This document shows positions 1 through 8,078 of a DNA stretch of 64,000 nt, piece by piece; within the stretch, counting starts at the first letter, position 1, and every line of letters begins with the position of its first letter. The stretch comes from Antarcticibacterium arcticum. GTDB taxonomy: Bacteria; Bacteroidota; Bacteroidia; Flavobacteriales; Flavobacteriaceae. Made by a program: the position numbers and the translations under genes. The notes under the pieces were generated by a model, which had not been told where the DNA came from, ran no database searches, and saw only the letters and a program-made list of their open reading frames with translations. The stretch lies in contig NZ_CP042476.1 of the NCBI RefSeq assembly GCF_007993795.1, positions 930,001 through 994,000 of the forward strand, given 5' to 3'.

Positions 1-92
1 TGGGCTAGTTTACGGGCCGTTGCAAGGCCAAGGCCACTACTTCCTCCCAGGATGAGTGCCCAGTAATCAAGATCTTTAAATTCTGCTACCAT
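1..92 (-). CDS. SDR-family oxidoreductase, N-terminal fragment (cut by window edge)
   Basis: Only the first 30 codons lie in the window; the gene continues past base 1. The visible protein starts MVAEFKDLDYWALILGGSSG and continues LGLATARKLA. This has the glycine-rich nucleotide-binding pattern GGSSGLG of short-chain dehydrogenases/reductases (residues 17-23), so an NAD(P)H-dependent reductase or enoyl-ACP-reductase-like enzyme is likely. The ATG (92-90) overlaps the TAG stop of the type III PKS gene by 7 bases, which points to translational coupling and membership of the same operon. The substrate is inferred only from context: a polyketide made by the upstream genes. Confidence 0.75.
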   Translation of the reverse strand, partial: MVAEFKDLDYWALILGGSSGLGLATARKLA

Positions 93-1138
93 TGGATTAA
101 GATTCTTTGTGCCGAAAAGCCCGGGCCAAAACTAAGCATCAATCCCTGGTCTCCTTTTGGGATAGATTGATTGAGGAAACGTTCCAGTACATACAGTACA
201 GTTACACTGCTCATGTTGCCGTAGAGCCTTAAAATTTCCCGGGTATCGTCAATATTCTTTCCTAAGGTACCAAAAAGTTCAGAAACCGTTTGCACAATTT
301 TTTTTCCACCGGGATGAAAAATAAGATGTTGTACTTTTTCAATATTGCTTTCATGTTTAGCAAGGAAGGGATGTATTATCTCGGGAAAGTGCTGTGAAAT
401 TGTTGCAGGTACTGTTTCATCCAGGATCATTTGTAATCCGTCATTGGAAAGATAAAATCCCATTAAATGCGTAGCATCGTAAAAATGGTACATTTCTTCG
501 GCAAGGACCTCAGGCCCTTTGTCATTTTCATGAGAGGACAACAATACGCAGGCGGCGCCGTCTCCAAAGATCGCGGCGCTCACCATATTGGCCATGCTGT
601 GATCATTTAGCTGAAATGTTGCCGTAGGACTTTCAACCGCAACTACCGCTGCACGTTTTCCCGGGTTTGCCTTGAGAAAATTGTAAGCATAGATCATCCC
701 TGAAATTCCCGCGGCACAGCCCATTTCGGTGACAGGCAATCTCGTTATATTCTGTTTTAACTGAAGTTCATTGATAAGATAGGCATCCAGAGATGGGATC
801 ATTATTCCCGTACAACTCACGGTAATGATGTAATCCAGAGAGGACGGGTCCCAACCTGCTTCCCCAAGAGCGCCCGTTAGAACATTTTTACCAAGTTTTT
901 TGATCTCCCGCACATAAATATTATTCTTCTCTTCAAAGGAAGTTGATGTAAATACTTCCTCCGGGGACATAATAGAATATCGTTTATCTACTCCCGCTCC
1001 TTCAAAGATCTTCAGGATCTTTCTGCGAAACCTTTCCTCCTGCCCTTCAAGCCATTGATCTACCAGCGGCAATATATCCTTTGTTTCCCTTGAATAATCT
1101 GGTAATTCTTTTTCAACCTTTACAATCCTTACACTCAT
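86..1138 (-). CDS. type III polyketide synthase (chalcone/stilbene synthase superfamily)
   Basis: 350 aa, the normal length for the family. These homodimeric enzymes condense malonyl-CoA onto an acyl-CoA starter without an ACP. The full catalytic triad is visible: Cys141 in MGCAAG, His275 in IFHPGGKK and Asn308 in YGNMSS. The C-terminal SFGPGF motif (336-341) is also present, so the enzyme should be active. It is third in an operon with an FAD oxidoreductase, a methyltransferase (18 bases upstream) and an SDR reductase (overlapping downstream). This suggests an alkylated aromatic or quinone-like polyketide that is then methylated and redox-tailored. The actual starter and product cannot be read from the sequence. 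Confidence 0.93.
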   Translation of the reverse strand: MSVRIVKVEKELPDYSRETKDILPLVDQWLEGQEERFRRKILKIFEGAGVDKRYSIMSPEEVFTSTSFEEKNNIYVREIKKLGKNVLTGALGEAGWDPSSLDYIITVSCTGIMIPSLDAYLINELQLKQNITRLPVTEMGCAAGISGMIYAYNFLKANPGKRAAVVAVESPTATFQLNDHSMANMVSAAIFGDGAACVLLSSHENDKGPEVLAEEMYHFYDATHLMGFYLSNDGLQMILDETVPATISQHFPEIIHPFLAKHESNIEKVQHLIFHPGGKKIVQTVSELFGTLGKNIDDTREILRLYGNMSSVTVLYVLERFLNQSIPKGDQGLMLSFGPGFSAQRILIQW

Positions 1139-1156
1139 AAATTAATTTTAATAGGG

Positions 1157-1870
1157 CTATTTTTTAATGATCCATTGATACCGGTAAGCCCATTTCCATT
1201 TGATCTCCTGCTCTCTCGCAGGAATTGCCGATGCGAAATTCTTTAGGTCTTTTCTTTTAAATCCCCGTAATACAGAGGTTAGCCCATCATCCCTCGCAAT
1301 TTTATTTCTTATGAACACTTTGCAAAATGCCCTGAATAAAAAATAAGCCTGCCTGCTGCGGTGTAGGTCATTTATAACTACTCCAATTGCCGCCTGCCGG
1401 TAAAAATTGGTCATTATTTCCTTAATTTCAGCATCTTTGAAATGATGAAGGGTTAGCGTGCAAAGCACAATATCAAACTTACTTTTCCTGAATGCCTCGC
1501 TAAAAATATTCTGGGACCTGAATTCGATTTCCGGGTAATATTCTGAAAGTCTTTCAGCAATTTCAATGGCATGGGAATTGGCATCTATCCCGGTTAATTT
1601 CAATGGAAAGTTTCGTGTTCTCCCCCAGGTTGCAATCTCTCTTAAAATGGCACCGTTCCCGCAGCCTACATCTACAATATGAACAGGCTGAGTGTCCGGA
1701 TGGTCTTTCAACAGTTTTTTTATACCCTGTATAGTGATCTTGTTTCCACCAAGCCATTTGTTTATGTTTTCAAGGTCATTTAAGGTTTTTTCCAGCTCCC
1801 TTCCCTGGAGGTCAAAATCATCCATGATCTCGGTGTCGCTGGTTCTTTTAGTAGTATCAATTTTTATCAT
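1157..1870 (-). CDS. class I SAM-dependent methyltransferase
   Basis: 237 aa. Motif I, DVGCGNG (67-73), and a motif II-like acidic end LTGIDAN about 20 residues later identify the Rossmann-fold SAM-binding domain. The segment FDIVLCTLTLHHF matches motif IV of small-molecule methyltransferases. Its ATG (1870) overlaps the stop of the FAD oxidoreductase by 4 bases (ATGA arrangement), and the type III PKS starts 18 bases downstream, so the three are co-translated. By context it probably methylates the polyketide made by the PKS. Whether it is an O- or C-methyltransferase is not visible. Confidence 0.85.
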   Translation of the reverse strand: MIKIDTTKRTSDTEIMDDFDLQGRELEKTLNDLENINKWLGGNKITIQGIKKLLKDHPDTQPVHIVDVGCGNGAILREIATWGRTRNFPLKLTGIDANSHAIEIAERLSEYYPEIEFRSQNIFSEAFRKSKFDIVLCTLTLHHFKDAEIKEIMTNFYRQAAIGVVINDLHRSRQAYFLFRAFCKVFIRNKIARDDGLTSVLRGFKRKDLKNFASAIPAREQEIKWKWAYRYQWIIKK

Positions 1871-2994
1871 AACACAGGGTTCCCGTGGGTTTTCTTAATG
1901 ATATGGGGCAATAAATCGGGGAAAATATTCAGGGTGTGACGGGATATTTCCGCCAGGGACGAATGCATCAGCACTTTTTGTAACAATCTGCCGGTTTCTA
2001 ACCTTCCGCTAAAAGCATCATCCCATTTATTTATATATTCCTTCTCCATGGCCTCCCGGTTAAAATTAGAAGGCTTGAAATGTTTTAAAATACTTTCAGC
2101 AGCCAGCTTTGCACTATGAATTGCCATTGCCATCCCGTTACCGCATAAGGGATGTATTAAGCCCGCGGCATCTCCCAGCATTATGATATGGTCTTGTATC
2201 CTTGATTTCTTTTCAAATGAAATTTGAGCAATGCTCAGGTCTTTTTCAAACAATGGGGTGGCTGTTTTAAAGAATTCATTTAAATGCGGATTCCCGGAAA
2301 GCACGTTGCTTTTATATGCTTTAGGATCCTTATGTTTTTTAAAACTTTTATAAGTGGCCAGGTAGCACACGTTTACCACTCCCGTTTCAGTTTTTGAAAG
2401 ACCGCAATAGCCGCCATTAAAGTTATGAAGTGACACTATGTTTTCAGGATATTTTTCCATTTTATAATGTCCTTTAACTGCAAGCCAGCTTGTTTTTTTA
2501 TCTATGAAATCCCTATCCAGTTTTTTATCAATTAAAGAGCGTTTTCCGTACGCTCCCAACACAATTTTAGCCGAAATTTTGGTTCCATCGGGGGTTGATA
2601 CCTGAAATTTATTATCAATAAATTCGATATTATTTACTGTGCCGGTTATCACCTGCGCCCCTTTTTGGATTGCTTTCCTGTAAAGTATATCATCAAGCAG
2701 AAAGCGGCTTATTCCAATTCCGCCCTGGGGTAAGGTAGTTTTAATGGATTTTCCTGAAGGATTGCTGTATATAAGAGTTCCAATATTCATGGGATTATAT
2801 GAATATAGATTTACTTCAAGGGATTCAAGGTAAGGGATAACTTCCCTTGAAAGGTACTCGCCACAAACCTTATGATGAGGATAGTTTTCTTTCTCAAATA
2901 CACATACCTCAAGCCCGGTACCGGCCAGATGAATGGCAGCAGTTAAACCTGCCAACCCGCCCCCAACAATAGCAATATCAATTTCTTTCACCAT
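1867..2994 (-). CDS. FAD-dependent oxidoreductase (geranylgeranyl-reductase/monooxygenase type)
   Basis: 375 aa. The N-terminal dinucleotide-binding motif is VGGGLAGL (10-17), followed by HKVCGEYLS (41-49), typical of the geranylgeranyl reductase-like flavoproteins. The second FAD motif is LGDAAGLIHPLCGNGM (273-288). It is the first gene of the type III polyketide operon, with a 4-base overlap to the methyltransferase. It could hydroxylate or reduce the polyketide; both activities occur in this superfamily and the sequence does not decide between them. No signal peptide or membrane segment is seen, so it is cytoplasmic. Confidence 0.85.
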   Translation of the reverse strand: MVKEIDIAIVGGGLAGLTAAIHLAGTGLEVCVFEKENYPHHKVCGEYLSREVIPYLESLEVNLYSYNPMNIGTLIYSNPSGKSIKTTLPQGGIGISRFLLDDILYRKAIQKGAQVITGTVNNIEFIDNKFQVSTPDGTKISAKIVLGAYGKRSLIDKKLDRDFIDKKTSWLAVKGHYKMEKYPENIVSLHNFNGGYCGLSKTETGVVNVCYLATYKSFKKHKDPKAYKSNVLSGNPHLNEFFKTATPLFEKDLSIAQISFEKKSRIQDHIIMLGDAAGLIHPLCGNGMAMAIHSAKLAAESILKHFKPSNFNREAMEKEYINKWDDAFSGRLETGRLLQKVLMHSSLAEISRHTLNIFPDLLPHIIKKTHGNPVL

Positions 2995-3002
2995 TGTAAT
3001 TT

Positions 3003-3034
3003 AAATAAAAAATCCCGGGTTTCAGGCCCGGGAT
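3003..3034 (-). terminator. rho-independent terminator after the OmpA-like gene
   Basis: Perfect 8-base arms ATCCCGGG (3012-3019) and CCCGGGAT (3027-3034) with a 7-base loop. Read on the minus strand the hairpin is followed directly by a T-rich run. It lies between the stop of the OmpA-like gene (3057) and the start of the FAD oxidoreductase (2994), so it separates the lipoprotein gene from the polyketide operon. Confidence 0.85.
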
Positions 3035-3056
3035 CTTTCAATTTGTTTTAAAGGTT

Positions 3057-3755
3057 TTATTGATTTTTTGTAGCCTCTTCAGCTTCTTTTTGAAGCTTCT
3101 CATTAGCTACAATTGCCAGTTCCACCCTACGATTTTTTGCACGACCATCGGCGGTGCTGTTATCGTATTTTGGTTGAGATTCACCATACCATTTTGTATC
3201 AAATCTCCCTGCAGCCACTCCATTATTAACCAGGTAACTGGTTACGGCCTGGGCGCGGTTCTTTGAAAGGGTTAGGTTATAGCTATCGCTCCCTGCGCTA
3301 TCTGTATGACCTTCAACCAGTATATTAGTATCGGGATATTCTTTAAAAATAGCGGCAAGTTTATTCAGGGTTTCTTGCGATCTGGCATTGATATTAAACT
3401 TTTCTGTATCAAAATAAACACCACTGGATTCATCAAAGGTCACATTAATACCTTCCCCTACACGTTCAACCTCGGCTCCCGGGATCTCCTGTTCTATCTC
3501 CTGGGCTTGTTTATCCATACGGTTACCAATGTATGCACCCGCTGCACCACCTACAACTCCGCCAATAATGGCTCCCAGTGCAGTGTTTCCATCTCCTGTA
3601 TTGTTTCCAATAACTCCACCAATTACGGCACCACCGGTTGTTCCTATAACGGCACCTTTCTGTTTATTGCTGGCATTTCTGGTTGCATCACAGCCATAGA
3701 ATAATGTGGATGCCACAAATACCATAGCCATAATCTTATTTACTCCTAATCTCAT
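3057..3755 (-). CDS. OmpA-family lipoprotein with glycine-zipper domain
   Basis: 232 aa. A lipoprotein signal peptide ends in LFYGC (Cys22), so the protein should be lipid-anchored in the envelope. Residues of about 33-82 form a Gly/Ala-rich zipper with repeated GGxxG spacing, as in YiaD-like proteins. The C-terminal part (about 110-220) is an OmpA-type peptidoglycan-binding domain: VYFDTEKFNIN, the core LVEGHTDSAGSDSYN, and the closing motif KNRRVEL. The likely role is linking the outer membrane to peptidoglycan. It follows the lipocalin-like gene after only 11 bases and may share its transcript; a strong terminator follows it. Confidence 0.9.
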   Translation of the reverse strand: MRLGVNKIMAMVFVASTLFYGCDATRNASNKQKGAVIGTTGGAVIGGVIGNNTGDGNTALGAIIGGVVGGAAGAYIGNRMDKQAQEIEQEIPGAEVERVGEGINVTFDESSGVYFDTEKFNINARSQETLNKLAAIFKEYPDTNILVEGHTDSAGSDSYNLTLSKNRAQAVTSYLVNNGVAAGRFDTKWYGESQPKYDNSTADGRAKNRRVELAIVANEKLQKEAEEATKNQ

Positions 3756-3766
3756 AATTGTTGTTT

Positions 3767-4249
3767 TTAAAGTTTAGTAAAATTCATTCGTATCATAAAC
3801 GGTTTTCCTTCCAGCGTAACCGTTTGTTCCCAGGTCATAGAAGTTTCAGACAATTGTCTTAAGTTAATTCTAAAACCCTGGTTTCCTGTGGTAGATCTGT
3901 TTCTGTCATCTGTTGGTTTAAGAAGGAAATCAAACATCCCATCCGGAGTGTTTTGTTCATCTATAGACCAGTTAAAATATCGCTCTCCTGCATTGCTGCA
4001 AGCCGGGCCCTGTAAAGTATAGGTACCGGTATTATTATTGGAAACAAAACTCCAGGCACTTCCTTGGAAACAAGAGGCAGATGCTTCATTAAATAATGTA
4101 ACATTAAAATCTCCCGGATTATTTGGATACGTAATGCTGTTTAACACCCAGTCTCCTTTAAAGGTTTTACGGGCTTCGATTGCTTGTTTAGTGGGACCAC
4201 AAGAGGCAACCAAAAATGCTGCCATAATTACGAATAACAATTTTTTCAT
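3767..4249 (-). CDS. lipocalin-like lipoprotein
   Basis: 160 aa from the ATG at 4249. An in-frame ATG at 4288 lies inside the upstream terminator hairpin and would precede the signal peptide, so it was rejected. The start MKKLLFVIMAAFLVASCGPT carries a lipobox (VASC, Cys17). The mature part resembles small Bacteroidota lipocalin-family lipoproteins: an early GDWVLNSITYP stretch, alternating polar and hydrophobic strands, and a C-terminal MTWEQTVTLEG. Ligand and function are unknown. It lies 11 bases upstream of the OmpA-like lipoprotein gene, so both probably belong to one envelope-related operon. Confidence 0.7.
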   Translation of the reverse strand: MKKLLFVIMAAFLVASCGPTKQAIEARKTFKGDWVLNSITYPNNPGDFNVTLFNEASASCFQGSAWSFVSNNNTGTYTLQGPACSNAGERYFNWSIDEQNTPDGMFDFLLKPTDDRNRSTTGNQGFRINLRQLSETSMTWEQTVTLEGKPFMIRMNFTKL

Positions 4250-4270
4250 GATTTTATATTTTGGGTTTAA

Positions 4271-4311
4271 ATAAAAAACCCGGCCCATACAATTTTAGGT
4301 ACAGGCCGGAT
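4271..4311 (-). terminator. rho-independent terminator after the DUF1328 gene
   Basis: On the minus strand CCGGCC (4309-4304) pairs with GGCCGG (4285-4280), followed immediately by a long T tract. The arms can extend by A-T pairs across one mismatch. It lies just downstream of the DUF1328 stop at 4323 and upstream of the lipocalin-like gene. Confidence 0.7.
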
Positions 4312-4322
4312 TTTACCGGTTT

Positions 4323-4484
4323 TTAGCGTCTGAATAATCTGCTTATTAATGAAATAACCAGCAATACTATAAAGATGTAAAAAATAATTTTAGCAATATC
4401 GGCAGATCCTTCTGCAATGCCACCAAATCCGAAGATGGCAGCAACTATTGCGATAATTAGAAAAATGACAATTAGACGTATCAT
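4323..4484 (-). CDS. DUF1328 (YtjA-type) small membrane protein
   Basis: 53 aa, read by hand. It starts MIRLIVIFLIIAIVAAIFGF, continues GGIAEGSADIAKIIFYIFI and ends SLISRLFRR. Two hydrophobic helices flank the conserved GGIAEGSADIAK hinge, which is the signature of the DUF1328 family of inner-membrane peptides. The biochemical role is unknown; family members are often stress-induced. It is monocistronic, with a terminator hairpin directly after its TAA stop. Confidence 0.88.
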   Translation of the reverse strand: MIRLIVIFLIIAIVAAIFGFGGIAEGSADIAKIIFYIFIVLLVISLISRLFRR

Positions 4485-4611
4485 AATGTTAGTTTTTGAT
4501 TAGCTCGAACTAAATTAGGCTACGTTCCTGCCCCGAACAAAAGATTATTAATTATTTAACAAGGATTTTGTTAAGGATTCCTAAATATCGCAGAATGTTA
4601 TTAAAGTTTTA

Positions 4612-6618
4612 TTAATATGCTAAAAGAAGATCTAGTTTTTCACGAGCACGGGCTTTGGGTAAATATTGATTTTCCAAAGCTGAAGCGAACGGTATAGGCG
4701 TCTCAAGACTCCCGGACCTAACTACCGGTGCATCAAGAAATTCAAAACAATTTTCTGATATTAGGGCTGCAATATCTGAAGCTACACTGCCAAAAACAGA
4801 ATCCTCTGTAATTATAATAACCTTCCCGGTCTTTTTAACCGACCCGTAAATGCTTTCCAGGTCAAGAGGTTGCAATGTCCTTAGATCCAAAAGATCTGCT
4901 TCCAGGTCCTTTTTTTCCTCCAGGATCTCCAGCGCCCAGTGGACTGCGGCTCCATATGAAATTATTGTTATGGCATCTCCTTTCTTTAAAAGGGCAGCTT
5001 TTCCGAAAGGTATGGTGTAATAGTCTACCGGTACATCCTGCCTGATATTTCTGTAAAGTGCTTTGTGTTCAAAGAAAAGCACGGGATTAGGATCATTGAA
5101 GGCGGTATTAAGTAAACCTTTTGCATCATAAGGGAATGCGGGATATATAACTTTTAGTCCCGGAGTCTTTGTAAACCAGGCCTCATTGGTCTGGCTGTGA
5201 AATGGTCCGGCTCCTACCCCTGCCCCGCAGGGCATTCTTACAACCACATCTGCCCCTTCATTCCAACGATAATGGGATTTGGCCAGGTAATTTACTATAG
5301 GGTTGAATCCCGAGCTCACAAAATCTGCAAACTGCATTTCTACCATTCCTTTCATTCCGTTTATAGACAATCCCATGGCAGCTCCTACCACACCCGATTC
5401 ACAAATGGGGGTATTACGAACCCGATCTTTACCAAATTCTTCTACAAATCCTTCCGTTATTTTAAACACGCCCCCGTAATCTGCAATATCCTGCCCCATA
5501 AGGACAAGATTAGAATGGCGACGCATAGATTGTTTTAATCCCTGGGAAATAGCGTCGATAAAACGGATATTCTCAATATCTTCATTTTCTTCAAAATGCT
5601 GATATTCAAATGGTTTGTATACATCGCTTAGTTCCTTTGTTTCAGTAGAAGAAATTGGTTCTTCTTCAAAGGCCAGTTGCAGGTTATCATCAATTTCAGT
5701 TTTGATATCTGCATGATATTGATCATCAAGCTCTTCTGTAAGAATCCCTTCCGCAAGGAGATATTGTTTATAATTGGAGATAGGATCTTTCTCTGCCCAG
5801 GTATCCATTAGGTCTTTGGGAACATATTTAGTGCCACTGGCTTCCTCATGGCCCCGCATTCTAAAAGTGAGGAATTCCAAAAGTACAGGCCTCGGATTTT
5901 GGCGAACGCTTTTAGCAATTTCAGATAACTTTGTATATACTTCCAGGATATTATTACCATCTATTTGATGAGCTTCCATTCCGTAACCAATCCCCCTATC
6001 CAGAAGGTCTTTACACCGGTATTGTTCATTAGTTGGCGTTGAAAGCCCGTACCCGTTATTTTCAATACAAAAAAGAACAGGTAGGTCCCAAACAGAAGCA
6101 ATATTAAGGGCTTCGTGAAAATCTCCTTCACTGGTTCCTCCTTCCCCTGTAAATACTGCCGTAAGTTTATTCTCTTTTTTAAGTTTATGAGCAAGGGCAA
6201 TCCCATCTGCCACGCCAAGTTGTGGGCCCAAATGAGAGATCATTCCTATGATATTGAATTCCTGTGTACCAAAGTGAAAACTGCGATCCCTGCCCTTGGT
6301 AAAACCATTCGCTTTACCCTGCCATTGGGAGAACAAACGATATAATGGTATTTCGCGGGCAGTAAACACGCCAAGATTACGGTGCATTGGTAATATGTAT
6401 TCATCTTTTTCCAAAACGCTGGTCACTCCAATCGAGATCGCCTCCTGGCCTATTCCGCTAAACCATTTGGATATTTTTCCCTGGCGTAGAAGAATTAGCA
6501 TTTTTTCTTCTATTAAGCGAGGTTTTAACATGGCCCGGTACAAATCTAAAAGGGTTTTATCTTCAAGGTTTTTGCGGTTATAATCTAGTAGGGTTTTAAT
6601 ACCTGAATGCGGTTCCAT
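4612..6618 (-). CDS. fused E1 alpha/beta thiamine-dependent 2-oxoacid dehydrogenase (branched-chain type)
   Basis: 668 aa, with both E1 subunits on one chain as is usual in Bacteroidota. The N-terminal half (to about 320) is the alpha part. Its thiamine diphosphate motif runs from GEGGTSEGD (158-166) to ENNGYG (186-191). The C-terminal half (from about 350) is the transketolase-like beta part, with MGQDIADYGGVF and TPICESGVVG. It decarboxylates a 2-oxoacid, probably a branched-chain one, and passes the acyl group to a lipoyl E2. No E2 or E3 gene is adjacent, so partners must be encoded elsewhere. It is transcribed divergently from the oxygenase gene. Confidence 0.9.
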   Translation of the reverse strand: MEPHSGIKTLLDYNRKNLEDKTLLDLYRAMLKPRLIEEKMLILLRQGKISKWFSGIGQEAISIGVTSVLEKDEYILPMHRNLGVFTAREIPLYRLFSQWQGKANGFTKGRDRSFHFGTQEFNIIGMISHLGPQLGVADGIALAHKLKKENKLTAVFTGEGGTSEGDFHEALNIASVWDLPVLFCIENNGYGLSTPTNEQYRCKDLLDRGIGYGMEAHQIDGNNILEVYTKLSEIAKSVRQNPRPVLLEFLTFRMRGHEEASGTKYVPKDLMDTWAEKDPISNYKQYLLAEGILTEELDDQYHADIKTEIDDNLQLAFEEEPISSTETKELSDVYKPFEYQHFEENEDIENIRFIDAISQGLKQSMRRHSNLVLMGQDIADYGGVFKITEGFVEEFGKDRVRNTPICESGVVGAAMGLSINGMKGMVEMQFADFVSSGFNPIVNYLAKSHYRWNEGADVVVRMPCGAGVGAGPFHSQTNEAWFTKTPGLKVIYPAFPYDAKGLLNTAFNDPNPVLFFEHKALYRNIRQDVPVDYYTIPFGKAALLKKGDAITIISYGAAVHWALEILEEKKDLEADLLDLRTLQPLDLESIYGSVKKTGKVIIITEDSVFGSVASDIAALISENCFEFLDAPVVRSGSLETPIPFASALENQYLPKARAREKLDLLLAY

Positions 6619-6635
6619 AATTGAAATTTGTTACC

Positions 6636-6643
6636 CAAAAGTA
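6636..6643 (-). promoter_or_regulatory. TAnnTTTG -7 box for the E1 gene
   Basis: On the minus strand 6643-6636 reads TACTTTTG, matching the Bacteroidota -7 consensus TAnnTTTG. It is 17 bases before the E1 ATG (6618). No clear -33 TTG lies at the usual distance, so confidence is moderate. Confidence 0.4.
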
Positions 6644-6702
6644 ATTAATTTTATAGCCATCTCATATAGGTAAAGAAAAATATAAACTCCGTTTATTTTA
6701 TT

Positions 6703-6710
6703 TAACTTTG
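6703..6710 (+). promoter_or_regulatory. TAnnTTTG -7 box for the oxygenase operon
   Basis: TAACTTTG matches the Bacteroidota -7 consensus. Transcription would begin near 6717, before the ATG at 6739 but after the upstream GTG at 6712. This supports the ATG as the true start. Confidence 0.5.
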
Positions 6711-6738
6711 TGTGTTAACAAAGATAATAACCCATAAT

Positions 6739-7695
6739 ATGGCAATGAATAATATACCAAGTGTTGATCTGGCAGATTTTCTTAGCGATGACCCAAAGAG
6801 AAAACAAAAGTTTGTAGACCAGATAGGAAAAGCCTATGAAGAAATAGGTTTTGTGTCCCTGAAAAATCATTTTTTGAGCGACAATCTTGTAGAAGAACTT
6901 TATAAGGAAGTGAAGGCATTTTTTGAGCTTCCGGTAGAAGTAAAACAAAAATATGAAATAGAAGGCCTCGGGGGGCAGCGCGGGTATATTTCCTTTGGAA
7001 AAGAACACGCAAAGGGTAAAAAAGAAGGTGACTTAAAGGAATTCTGGCATTTTGGTCAGGAGCCTTCATCAGATGCCAATTTAACCGAAGAATATCCTGC
7101 AAATGTACAGGTAACAGAATTAAAGGATTTTAATCACACCGGGATGGAAGCCTACCGGATGCTTGAAAAAACTGGTATTTATGTTTTAAGGGCATTAGCT
7201 ATATATATAGGACTGGATGAATTTTATTTTGATAAATGGGCCAGTAACGGTAACAGTATTTTACGGCCTATACACTATCCTCCTATTACAGAAGAACCTA
7301 AAGGAGCCGAGCGTGCCGGTGCTCATGGAGATATTAATTTAATTACCTTATTAATGGGAGCTTCTACAGGAGGTTTACAGGTTCTTAGAAAAGATGGGGA
7401 GTGGATTGACGCCATACCGCAGGAAGATGAACTTGTTATAAATGTAGGTGATATGCTGGAAAGGCTTACCAACAATAAATTGCGATCTACCATTCATAAA
7501 GTTGTAAATCCTCCAAAAGAAGAATGGGGAAATCCGCGGTATTCTATTCCATTCTTTATGCATCCCCGCAGTGAAATGCCTTTGAATTGCCTGGAGGAAT
7601 GCATTGATGAGGAAAACCCAAAACATTATGAGGACATCACTGCCGGAGATTTTTTACACCAAAGACTTATTGAAATAGGACTTATTAAAAAATAA
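6739..7695 (+). CDS. 2-oxoglutarate/Fe(II)-dependent oxygenase, isopenicillin N synthase-like family
   Basis: 318 aa from the ATG at 6739. A longer reading from GTG 6712 was rejected because a promoter box ends at 6710. The N-terminal DIOX_N domain starts NNIPSVDLADFL. The C-terminal jelly-roll domain has the iron ligands His196 and Asp198 (AHGD) and His253 (STIHKV), plus the 2-oxoglutarate-binding RxS pair Arg267/Ser269 (NPRYSIPFF). It should hydroxylate or desaturate a small molecule; the substrate is not evident. The SUI1 gene starts 2 bases after its stop, so the two are co-transcribed. Confidence 0.88.
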   Translation: MAMNNIPSVDLADFLSDDPKRKQKFVDQIGKAYEEIGFVSLKNHFLSDNLVEELYKEVKAFFELPVEVKQKYEIEGLGGQRGYISFGKEHAKGKKEGDLKEFWHFGQEPSSDANLTEEYPANVQVTELKDFNHTGMEAYRMLEKTGIYVLRALAIYIGLDEFYFDKWASNGNSILRPIHYPPITEEPKGAERAGAHGDINLITLLMGASTGGLQVLRKDGEWIDAIPQEDELVINVGDMLERLTNNKLRSTIHKVVNPPKEEWGNPRYSIPFFMHPRSEMPLNCLEECIDEENPKHYEDITAGDFLHQRLIEIGLIKK

Positions 7696-7697
7696 GC

Positions 7698-8048
7698 ATG
7701 GCTAAAAAGAAACTAGGTTTGGAAGATCTGGGAGGATTTGTATTTTCTACCAATAATGACTTTGACCCTGGTAATGATGGAGACCAGGAGAGCACTCCAC
7801 TTCCAAAAGATCAACAACTTGAAGCTCATTTTAGCGCTAAAGGAAGAGGTGGTAAAATTGCCACCGTTATAAAAGGGTTTGAGGGGAAGGAAGAGGATCT
7901 TATTTCCCTTGGGAAAAAGTTAAAAAAAAAATGTGGCGTAGGCGGTTCTGTTAAGGATGGAGAAATAATAATTCAGGGAGATGTTAGGGAAAAAGTAATG
8001 CAGCTTTTAAAAGATGAGGGTTACAGGGTAAAACGGGTGGGTGGATAA
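7698..8048 (+). CDS. SUI1/eIF1-family translation initiation factor (YciH type)
   Basis: 116 aa. The C-terminal SUI1 fold is evident from GGKIATVIKGFEG (51-63), KKKCGVGGSVKDGEI (77-91) and IIQGD (91-95). The N-terminal 45 residues are acidic and probably flexible. The family is thought to monitor start-codon selection on the small ribosomal subunit; its role in bacteria is less clear. It sits 2 bases after the oxygenase gene and 30 bases before the DUF1835 gene, apparently in one operon. Confidence 0.92.
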   Translation: MAKKKLGLEDLGGFVFSTNNDFDPGNDGDQESTPLPKDQQLEAHFSAKGRGGKIATVIKGFEGKEEDLISLGKKLKKKCGVGGSVKDGEIIIQGDVREKVMQLLKDEGYRVKRVGG

Positions 8049-8078
8049 TATACCACCCTTCACCTTAAAAATAAAATT

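Noticed and set aside
4250..4288. Longer lipocalin-like reading from 4288
   Set aside because: The extra residues precede the signal peptide and lie in the upstream terminator hairpin; MKKLLFVIM at 4249 is the natural start.
4556..4574. AT-rich palindrome TTAACAA-GGATT-TTGTTAA as a terminator of the E1 gene
   Set aside because: The stem is only A-T and T-A plus one G-C class pair, with no T run after it; too weak to call.
6712..6738. GTG at 6712 as the start of the oxygenase gene
   Set aside because: A TAnnTTTG box ends at 6710, so GTG would lie before or on the transcription start; the ATG at 6739 fits the family start.
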